Positions 1 through 4,652 of a stretch of DNA of 6,891 nucleotides are shown here, in pieces. Below the pieces are notes generated by a model. It did not search any database. It worked only from the letters and a program-made list of their open reading frames with translations, and had not been told where the DNA came from. Within the stretch, counting starts at the first letter, position 1, and each line of letters begins with the position of its first letter. Both the position numbers and the translations under genes were made by a program. Source of the stretch: Deinococcus rhizophilus (GTDB taxonomy: Bacteria; Deinococcota; Deinococci; Deinococcales; Deinococcaceae); assembly GCF_030271215.1 (NCBI RefSeq), contig NZ_JASNGB010000164.1:1-6891 (forward strand), given 5' to 3'.

Positions 1-6
1 AACTCT

Positions 7-711
7 TCACTTTGCGCTTCGTAGCAGCTTCCTTAAACCACCCCCCAGGTGCAGGCGTTGAACTTCGCCCCCGTGTAACGGCGGCAGGGTGGTCCGCCCC
101 GCGTGCCACTGCGGGCCAATCCCCACCAGGCCGTAAGCCTGGACCTCCGCGCCCTCCAGGACGATGCCGCGGCGCCCTTCGAGGTAGGTGCCGAAGCTCT
201 CTGCCGGGTCTGTCCGCCCAACCGACACCTGGCCGAAGGCGCGGGACGTCAGTGTGGTCCAGGTGGGTCCGGCGGCGGCCGTGGTGATCACGTCGAGGGC
301 AACGTTCTGCCGGGCCAGCGAGGACATGAGGAGGTCGAGCTCGAGCCTTGACGGGGGCACGTGGTCCCACATCAGCAGGATCCTCGCCGGGCCACGCCGC
401 GCCGCGTCAGAGAGCAGGGTGCCGGCCAGGGACACCGCGCGGACCAGGTCCACTGGACGGTGGGCGTGGTCCTCCGTCTGTCCGGTCAGGTCGCGGTGCA
501 GCTGGCCTGAGGCTGAGATCAGGGCGACTGGGTGTGGGGCGTGGGGCGCCGCCTCCTGAAGGGACGCGAGCCCATCGTGCGCGGCGACCACTGCAAGGTT
601 CAGCCGCCCTGGTCCGAGCGGGGTAACGGCCGGTGCCAAATCCAGGCGCACCACCTGTGAACTTTCCCGGGTGACTGTAAGCTGGGGTTGAAATTCCTGT
701 TGAAGTGGCAT
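7..711 (-). CDS. Degenerate vWA-like domain protein, function unknown (234 aa)
   Basis: I do not recognise this as a named family. The order of predicted strands and helices resembles a von Willebrand factor A domain. There are hydrophobic strands at about residues 37-46 (LNLAVVAAHD), 61-69 (PVALISASG), 109-118 (ARILLMWDHV), 138-144 (ALDVITT) and 161-165. Helices lie between them, and a beta-rich tail runs from about 183 to 230. In true vWA proteins the first strand ends in a DxSxS metal site; here that position reads AAHDG, so metal binding is probably lost. There is no signal peptide or membrane segment. The ATG at 711 is supported by GGAGGT five bases upstream. The stop (TGA, 9-7) lies at the window edge. 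The gene is transcribed away from the HEPN-CBS gene and shares its promoter spacer. The ORF is convincing; the fold assignment is inference from pattern only. Confidence 0.7.
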   Translation of the reverse strand: MPLQQEFQPQLTVTRESSQVVRLDLAPAVTPLGPGRLNLAVVAAHDGLASLQEAAPHAPHPVALISASGQLHRDLTGQTEDHAHRPVDLVRAVSLAGTLLSDAARRGPARILLMWDHVPPSRLELDLLMSSLARQNVALDVITTAAAGPTWTTLTSRAFGQVSVGRTDPAESFGTYLEGRRGIVLEGAEVQAYGLVGIGPQWHAGRTTLPPLHGGEVQRLHLGGGLRKLLRSAK

Positions 712-716
712 CGGTG

Positions 717-722
717 ACCTCC
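717..722 (-). promoter_or_regulatory. Ribosome binding site of the vWA-like gene
   Basis: GGAGGT on the minus strand lies five bases before the ATG at 711. It fixes that start and contrasts with the divergent gene, which has no such site. Confidence 0.7.
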
Positions 723-728
723 ATAGGC

Positions 729-757
729 AAGGTAACCCGCTTCTGTTTTTCCGTCAG
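729..757 (-). promoter_or_regulatory. Candidate promoter of the vWA-like gene
   Basis: On the minus strand a -35-like CTGACG (757-752; 4/6 to TTGACA) is followed after 17 bases by a -10-like TACCTT (734-729; 3/6 to TATAAT). The -35 box falls inside the 17-bp palindrome. The match is modest and is supported mainly by spacing and position. Confidence 0.3.
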
Positions 758-764
758 ACGGAAA
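748..764. promoter_or_regulatory. 17-bp perfect palindrome, candidate operator
   Basis: TTTCCGTC-A-GACGGAAA is a perfect inverted repeat with 8-base arms around a single central A. It sits in the 73-bp spacer between two divergent genes, over the expected -35 positions of both. This layout is typical of an operator bound by a dimeric regulator that controls both directions. No run of T follows the right arm, so it does not look like a terminator. The regulator is not identifiable from this window. Confidence 0.55.
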
Positions 765-772
765 CTCTGGAC

Positions 773-778
773 TACAGT
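773..778 (+). promoter_or_regulatory. -10 box of the HEPN-CBS gene (leaderless)
   Basis: TACAGT (4/6 to TATAAT) ends six bases before the ATG at 785. No Shine-Dalgarno sequence lies between. This fits transcription starting at or next to the start codon, as is common in Deinococcus. The -35 region (about 749-755) has no good TTGACA match and lies in the palindrome, so an activator or repressor there could matter. Confidence 0.5.
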
Positions 779-784
779 GGGGAC

Positions 785-1501
785 ATGGACAAGGACGCCA
801 CGGCGCGGTTCCTCGGCGCATTCACGGAGGTCGAGCGCTACCTCGCCACCCGGCACGGTACCGGCGCACGTCGCGAGGAGTTCGGCACCCTGCTGGCCCG
901 CGCGGAGCGGAGTGACCGGGCCATTCGCCCATACGCGGAAGACCTGAAAGGCTACGCCGACCTGCGTAACCTGCTGGTTCATCGGCGCCTCCGTGGCCGC
1001 TACCTGGCTGCAGTCGATGAGGAGGTGGCCGGGCATCTCGAGGGCATCGTGAGCATCCTTATGCAGGACAAAGACGTCTATAGCGTCTTCCGGCGCGAGG
1101 TCACCGTCGCGGAGGCGGACGCGCCGGTTGGGCACGCGCTCACGGTTATGTCCCGGGACAGCCTGTCGCAACTGCCGGTGTACCGGAACAGGGTCTTCGT
1201 GGACCTCTTGACAGCCGACACCGTCTCGCGGTGGCTGGGCGCGAACGTGGAGGGTGAGCTGGTCGACCTCACCGTTCCGGTAGGGGAAGTGCTGCCCCAT
1301 AAGGAGAGCGTCGAGAAGTACGCTTTCGTTCCGAGAAGCGAACCGCTGCTCAGCGTGATCGAGGCGTTCGATGAGCACACCCGGCGGGGTGAGCGGCTCA
1401 GCGCCGTGCTCATCACCCAACACGGCCGGGCGACCGAGTACCTGCTGGGAATCGTCACCGCCTACGACCTGCCTCAGGCATTTGAAGCGGCTGGAGGGTA
1501 A
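785..1501 (+). CDS. HEPN-like / CBS-domain fusion protein (238 aa)
   Basis: The N-terminal part (about residues 1-95) is all helical and carries R61-N62-L-L-V-H66 in the context YADLRNLLVHRR. This matches the RNxxxH form of the Rx4-6H motif of HEPN domains, many of which are RNases in toxin-antitoxin and defence systems. The C-terminal part contains two CBS motifs. The first is about 119-153 (SQLPVYRNRVFVDLLTADTV). The second is about 178-238, ending in AVLITQHGRATEYLLGIVTAYDL, which matches the usual CBS closing strand and helix. CBS pairs typically bind adenine nucleotides, so the plausible reading is a nucleotide-sensing regulatory half attached to a possible RNase half. RNase activity is inference. 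The protein is cytosolic, with no signal peptide or membrane segment. The ATG at 785 fits the leaderless -10 box. It is divergent from the vWA-like gene. Confidence 0.85.
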   Translation: MDKDATARFLGAFTEVERYLATRHGTGARREEFGTLLARAERSDRAIRPYAEDLKGYADLRNLLVHRRLRGRYLAAVDEEVAGHLEGIVSILMQDKDVYSVFRREVTVAEADAPVGHALTVMSRDSLSQLPVYRNRVFVDLLTADTVSRWLGANVEGELVDLTVPVGEVLPHKESVEKYAFVPRSEPLLSVIEAFDEHTRRGERLSAVLITQHGRATEYLLGIVTAYDLPQAFEAAGG

Positions 1502-1526
1502 GGGCAGCCGACTCCCATCGAAGGCC

Positions 1527-1560
1527 CGTGGCATGCCCCGAGATGATGGAGCATGCCGTG
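1527..1560 (+). other. Imperfect hairpin after the HEPN-CBS gene
   Basis: GGCATGC (1530-1536) pairs with GCATGCC (1551-1557). Two G-T pairs and one C-G pair extend the stem to ten base pairs around a 14-base loop. It lies 26 bases after the upstream stop codon. There is no T tract, so if it acts in termination it is not a classical intrinsic terminator. Confidence 0.25.
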
Positions 1561-1740
1561 ATGGGCGCGACCTGCTCGTCGCGCTGGCGCGGCGATGCGA
1601 TACGGGGCTGCCGCGAACCGCTGGGTGAGGAGATGGCCGAGCAGGTACGGGGGCTCATCGTCGAGGTGGCCGAGTGTCGCGAGTCCTGGCGCCAGCGCTC
1701 GGCGGGCCCAATCCTCACGCGGTTGGTCCCGCAACTGTGA
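1561..1740 (+). CDS. Possible small ORF, unrecognised (59 aa)
   Basis: This frame shows about 85 percent G or C at third codon positions, and its second half (GEEMAEQVRGLIVEVAECRE) reads like an amphipathic helix. An ATG at 1561 has GGAG nine bases upstream; other possible starts are ATG 1543 or 1546 and GTG 1528. No family is recognised. It could be a small protein, the tail of a decayed gene, or chance in GC-rich DNA. One minus-strand frame shares the same GC-rich positions, so the codon signal alone does not decide the strand. Confidence 0.3.
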   Translation: MGATCSSRWRGDAIRGCREPLGEEMAEQVRGLIVEVAECRESWRQRSAGPILTRLVPQL

Positions 1741-1782
1741 GGGACATGCAGTGCGGGGGCTCTGACTGATCCCAGCATGGGT

Positions 1783-1797
1783 CTGGAAGGTCCTGAC
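1783..1797 (+). repeat. Direct repeat, copy 1
   Basis: CTGGAAGGTCCTGAC matches the second copy at 1832-1846 in 14 of 15 bases, with start points 49 bp apart. Loosely similar ATGG bases precede both copies. It lies about 210 bp upstream of the secreted-protein start. Confidence 0.45.
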
Positions 1798-1831
1798 GGC
1801 CGACCACACCTGGCTGTTTCGGTGATGGTGG

Positions 1832-1846
1832 CTGGAAGGTCCTTAC
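1832..1846 (+). repeat. Direct repeat, copy 2
   Basis: CTGGAAGGTCCTTAC matches copy 1 except for one base. This copy contains the small palindrome AAGG-T-CCTT (1836-1844). It could be a protein-binding site or a chance duplication. Confidence 0.45.
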
Positions 1847-1943
1847 CTGGGAAAGCCACAGGTGCTGCTGGTACGGCTCAGGGTACAGGTTGGCAGATCG
1901 AGTCCCTCCCGCACTTTGAGGACACTGCTCCGGCCCGGTCATA

Positions 1944-1958
1944 GCCCCTAATGGGGGC
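1944..1958 (+). other. Short GC hairpin upstream of the secreted-protein promoter
   Basis: GCCCC (1944-1948) and GGGGC (1954-1958) form a five-base-pair stem around TAATG. It lies just upstream of the promoter of the next gene. The first T-rich run comes 15 bases after the stem, which is too far for a standard terminator. Confidence 0.25.
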
Positions 1959-1995
1959 ATCCGATTCTGCGCTCTTTTACAGGCCCGTTCTTGCC

Positions 1996-2001
1996 TACGA
2001 T
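1996..2001 (+). promoter_or_regulatory. -10 box of the secreted-protein gene (leaderless)
   Basis: TACGAT ends six bases before the ATG at 2008, the same geometry as TACAGT before the gene at 785. No Shine-Dalgarno sequence is present. The T-rich stretch near 1973-1979 is the only -35-like sequence and is a poor match. Confidence 0.5.
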
Positions 2002-2007
2002 CTGGGC

Positions 2008-3618
2008 ATGAAGCTCCCGATGATCGCCCTGGCCCTGCTGAGCTGCGGCGGGCTGGCCGCCGCGCAGGGCAACGTGGTCTATGACAGCCGCCTGCCAACC
2101 CCCAAGCCGAACGTGAGTCCCCAGGAGCGCTCGCGCATCCAGACGCTCGCGTCGCAGGCCGCCCGGGCCAAAGCCTGGGACACGCCCGACTTCCGCCCTT
2201 CCGAGGCTGGCTGTAGCGGCCAGGACTTCCAGATCAACGGGGTCGCGCCGGGGGCCTTCACGGTCAAGGGAGCGAAGCAGACCGCCTACCTCTACACCTA
2301 CTGCTACTTCCGCCCGGGTTGGAACCAGGGGCTGGTGATCACCCAGGGGAGTCAGGTCCTGGCCCATTACGCCTTCACCGCCCTGCACTCGGAGATGTAC
2401 GCCCTCAAGGACATCAACCGCAACGGGTACACCGAGCTCGCCCTGAGTGGCGGCTTTACCGGGCAGGGGTACACCACCGGCTACCTGGAAGTCGCGGAAC
2501 TCGCGCCACAGCGTCGACTGCTCGCCAGCTTCAACTCTCAGAACAAGCTCTCCGTTTGGGAGGACAATTGCGGGGCGGTGGGCAGCGGCGGAACCTGGAA
2601 GGCTCGGGTGATTCGCGTGACGCCGGGCGCGGCTCCGCGCTTTACCCAGCAGCCCATCTCTGGTCGCTGCGGCAACGAGCGGACCGCGACGGGCCAGGGG
2701 AGCGTGCAGGCCGTGAAGGCGACTCCCGAACCCACCGGCTGGACAGCGGTGGCCGTGACCGCTCCGGTGGCGGGCGGCACCAACATCCTGGGCACGACCA
2801 CGCCCTTTTCCGCCACGGCGCTGTGCCAGAAGGTGGGCTGCCGGGTGCTGGGCAACGCGCAGGTGGGTGGGTACCTCTTCGCGACGTACGCGACGAAGGA
2901 TTCCTACAGCGTGGGCAGCGAGGGCTACTTCGCCTTCCTGAAAAACGGCAAGACCGTGGCGGTCGGCGTGTACGGCCTCGGTTCGCAGGACTATACGGAC
3001 GTGGGTACCGTGCAGGACCTCCGGGACCTGGTGACCCTGACCGGCCGCCCCCTGCCGAGCCTGAAAGGAGTGATGGGGCCTGCGGATGCGATGTACTTCC
3101 CTGCCGGCATGGCCCAGGGGCCCCAGGTCCTGCGCCGCGACCGGAACGTCACCCTGCCCCTGGGGAGCGGCCTGGTACTGACGAACGCGTCTCAGCGGGT
3201 CGCGCTGGGGAACGATCCTTCGAAGCTCACCCGCTCGTCCAGCGCCCTGCGTTTCATCGACGTCACGTACGTGGCGCTGGCCAGTGAGGCCGGCGCTATC
3301 AGTAAGCTGATTAACCGGTGGGTCCCCGCAGAACAGCAGGCTGCACGGCAGGCGTACCTGAAGAGCATCGGCTTGGTCTCCGCATGTCCAGCCAGGGGAG
3401 CGACTGGCCAGCCCGTCTCGGTGAACGGACTCTTTCCCTCCGCACCGACCGCGTCTGCCTCGACCTCGTGGGCGCTGGCGCGTGGTTACACCTTGAACGC
3501 CAACACCATGTATATGGCCTTGGCGCTGCCTGGGCTGGCCCTGAGTTCCATCGAGATTCAGTCGTCGGGTGGACGCACCATGGAGGAAGCCTGGGCTGCT
3601 CCCGCCTGCGTGCGGTAG
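2008..3618 (+). CDS. Secreted protein with signal peptide, function unknown (536 aa)
   Basis: I do not recognise the family. The ATG at 2008 is chosen over the longer open frame from 1951 because it begins a clean signal peptide: M-K, a hydrophobic stretch to about residue 16, then A17-A18-A19 before Q20 as a likely signal peptidase I site. It also sits six bases after a -10 box. The mature part has eight cysteines, an even number consistent with disulfide bonds outside the cytoplasm. Residues 135-143 (DINRNGYTE) resemble the DxNxNGxxE calcium-binding loop of EF-hand, dockerin or FG-GAP-like repeats, and aromatic and glycine-rich strands follow. The rest looks beta-rich with no membrane anchor. 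A periplasmic or extracellular binding or envelope role is possible but not shown. An IS element lies two bases after its TAG stop. Confidence 0.85.
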   Translation: MKLPMIALALLSCGGLAAAQGNVVYDSRLPTPKPNVSPQERSRIQTLASQAARAKAWDTPDFRPSEAGCSGQDFQINGVAPGAFTVKGAKQTAYLYTYCYFRPGWNQGLVITQGSQVLAHYAFTALHSEMYALKDINRNGYTELALSGGFTGQGYTTGYLEVAELAPQRRLLASFNSQNKLSVWEDNCGAVGSGGTWKARVIRVTPGAAPRFTQQPISGRCGNERTATGQGSVQAVKATPEPTGWTAVAVTAPVAGGTNILGTTTPFSATALCQKVGCRVLGNAQVGGYLFATYATKDSYSVGSEGYFAFLKNGKTVAVGVYGLGSQDYTDVGTVQDLRDLVTLTGRPLPSLKGVMGPADAMYFPAGMAQGPQVLRRDRNVTLPLGSGLVLTNASQRVALGNDPSKLTRSSSALRFIDVTYVALASEAGAISKLINRWVPAEQQAARQAYLKSIGLVSACPARGATGQPVSVNGLFPSAPTASASTSWALARGYTLNANTMYMALALPGLALSSIEIQSSGGRTMEEAWAAPACVR

Positions 3619-3620
3619 TA
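3619..3620. repeat. Target site duplication TA (left)
   Basis: TA directly precedes the left inverted repeat and is repeated after the right one at 4571-4572. Two-base TA duplications occur in part of the IS5 family. Because TA is its own reverse complement, it could instead be counted as the tip of the inverted repeats. Confidence 0.55.
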
Positions 3621-3639
3621 AAGTGCGTCTGAAAAACGT
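3621..3639 (+). repeat. Left terminal inverted repeat of the IS
   Basis: AAGTGCGTCTGAAAAACGT matches the reverse complement of the right end with one mismatch at position 16. The first 15 bases are identical. Confidence 0.85.
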
Positions 3640-3684
3640 GCTGGCGCGTGTTTTCCCTGCGTGAAAGAGAGCACACGATGAGTC

Positions 3685-3693
3685 GGAGGAGGT
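3685..3693 (+). promoter_or_regulatory. Ribosome binding site of the transposase
   Basis: GGAGGAGGT lies six bases before the ATG at 3700, a strong Shine-Dalgarno match. A stop codon (TGA 3679-3681) in the same frame rules out an earlier start. Confidence 0.75.
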
Positions 3694-3699
3694 GCGCTC

Positions 3700-4552
3700 A
3701 TGACCCGGCCTGCGCACCCGAACGATCTCACGGATGCCGAGTGGAACGTGCTTCTCCCGCTGCTTCCTCCAGAAGCCCCAGTTGGCCGCCCCCGGAAGTG
3801 GTCATTGCGGGAGATCCTGGACGGCATTTTCTATCTGCTGCGCGGCGGCATTGCCTGGCGGGCAATGCCGCATGACTTTCCCCCCTGGCAGACCGTCTAT
3901 CACTCCCACCGGATATGGAGGCTGCAAGGCGTCTGGGAGGTAATCCATACAACGTTGCGGGAGTGGGTTCGACTCCGGGAAGGTCGCGCCGCGACCCCAA
4001 GCGCGGCCATCATCGACAGTCCATCCGTCAAAACCACTGAAGCTAGTGGACCCCGTGGATACGACGGCGGCAAGAAAGTCAGTGGTCGCAAGCGTCACCT
4101 GCTCGTCGACACCCTGGGGCTGGTCATGGCGATCAAGGTGCACGAAGCGGACATCCGGGACCGCGCGGGCGCGGTCCTCCTCCTGCGGGATCTCCCGAGC
4201 GTCTTTCCGCGCATGGGGCACCTGTGGGCGGATGCGGGCTACACCGGGAAACTCGCTAGAGACATCAAGACGCACCTGGGTTGGACCATGGACATCGTCA
4301 AACATCCCTGGTCCGGCTGGCAGGGCACCTGGGCACCCAAGGACGCACCTCCACGGGTCGTGGAGGTGCCCAAAGGATTCGTGGTGCCCAAGCGCCGCTG
4401 GGTGGTGGGTGGTGGAGCGCACGTTCGCCTGGCTGGGGTAGTCACGGAGGATGGCCAAGGACGACGAGGCGCTGATCGAAACCGCAGAGAACCTGGTATA
4501 CGAGGTCATGATTCGGCTGATGGTGCGTCGCCTGGCAAAAGGACCACCGTGA
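3700..4552 (+). pseudogene. IS5-family DDE transposase, frameshifted and with amber codon
   Basis: The reading frame from ATG 3700 gives a typical IS5 transposase. The N-terminus has LTDAEWNVLLPLLP and GIAWRAMPHDFPPWQTVYH, followed by catalytic D106 in AIIDSPSVKT and D178 in LWADAGYTG. At 4402-4415 the heptamer GTGGTGG is present twice in tandem. This shifts the frame just before the third catalytic residue. With one copy removed the sequence continues as RRWVVERTFAWLG, which is the conserved glutamate region (GAG 4415-4417). A TAG at 4439-4441 then interrupts that frame, and translation would resume as SRRMAKDDEALIETAENLVYEVMIRLMVRRLAKGPP to TGA 4550-4552. Repaired, it would be 281 residues, normal for the group. 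As it stands the product lacks the catalytic glutamate and should be inactive. Confidence 0.88.
4402..4415 (+). repeat. 7-bp tandem duplication inside the transposase
   Basis: GTGGTGG occurs twice head to tail (4402-4408 and 4409-4415). Deleting one copy restores the IS5 reading frame up to the TAG at 4439, which identifies it as the cause of the frameshift. It probably arose by replication slippage in a GTG-rich stretch. Confidence 0.8.
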
Positions 4553-4570
4553 CGGTTTTCAGACGCACTT
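4552..4570 (-). repeat. Right terminal inverted repeat of the IS
   Basis: Read on the minus strand this is AAGTGCGTCTGAAAACCGT, matching the left end at 18 of 19 positions. Its inner base overlaps the last base of the transposase stop codon. Confidence 0.85.
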
Positions 4571-4572
4571 TA
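4571..4572. repeat. Target site duplication TA (right)
   Basis: TA follows the right inverted repeat directly and mirrors the left copy at 3619-3620. Joining the flanks through a single TA gives CGG-TAG-TA-GTGGG, so the stop codon of the upstream gene was kept. Confidence 0.55.
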
Positions 4573-4640
4573 GTGGGCAGCCCGTCCCGGCTCGTGTCGT
4601 AACCTCATGCAGCGTCGACTTCAGCAACCCTCTTGTGAAC

Positions 4641-4646
4641 GGAGAT
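4641..4646 (+). promoter_or_regulatory. Ribosome binding site of the duplicated-domain gene
   Basis: GGAGAT lies six bases before the GTG at 4653, with the GGAG core eight bases away. This favours GTG 4653 over the in-frame GTG at 4635, which lies upstream of this site. Confidence 0.55.
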
Positions 4647-4652
4647 CCACCT

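Larger units (their letters stand above)
1502..2007. other. Gap of about 500 bp without a confident gene
   Basis: This stretch lies between the HEPN-CBS stop and the secreted-protein start. It contains an imperfect hairpin (1527-1560), a weakly supported small ORF (1561-1740), a short hairpin CCCA-GCA-TGGG (1771-1781), two copies of a 15-bp repeat (1783-1797 and 1832-1846), a GCCCC/GGGGC hairpin (1944-1958) and a leaderless -10 box (1996-2001). I see no tRNA, no CRISPR-like array and no intrinsic terminator with a T run. Minus-strand open frames here have unlikely composition. Confidence 0.6.
3621..4570 (+). mobile_element. IS5-family insertion sequence, transposase defective (950 bp)
   Basis: The element is bounded by 19-bp inverted repeats matching at 18 positions and flanked by TA. 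It carries one transposase gene of IS5 type (IS427- or IS1031-like size and layout). The transposase gene fills almost the whole element, and its TGA overlaps the inner end of the right repeat. Without a 7-bp internal duplication the element would be 943 bp. The ends look intact, so the copy might still be moved by a related transposase supplied elsewhere in the genome. Subgroup assignment is from memory of family features, not a search. Confidence 0.85.

Noticed and set aside
407..1534. Minus-strand open frame of 375 codons
   Set aside because: It lies opposite the HEPN-CBS gene, crosses the divergent promoter spacer and runs into the vWA-like gene in another frame. It matches no fold pattern.
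1951..2007. Upstream start for the secreted protein
   Set aside because: It would place 19 residues before the signal peptide and read through the -10 box at 1996-2001.
2008..2064. Lipoprotein signal (LLSC) in the secreted protein
   Set aside because: The cysteine is at residue 13, too early for a normal lipobox, and a better AxA cleavage site follows at residues 17-19.
1948..3717. Long minus-strand open frame (589 codons)
   Set aside because: It lies opposite the signal-peptide gene, overlaps the IS end and has the Arg, Gly, His and Gln rich composition of a shadow frame.
4402..4441. Programmed ribosomal frameshifting in the transposase
   Set aside because: Some IS elements use it, but here there is no slippery A or T run, the shift is explained by an exact tandem duplication at the catalytic site, and the restored frame meets a TAG eight codons later.
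3700..4602. A single 300-residue transposase-like open frame
   Set aside because: After about residue 236 it runs in the wrong frame through the catalytic region and past the right inverted repeat into flanking DNA. The end is an artefact of the 7-bp duplication.
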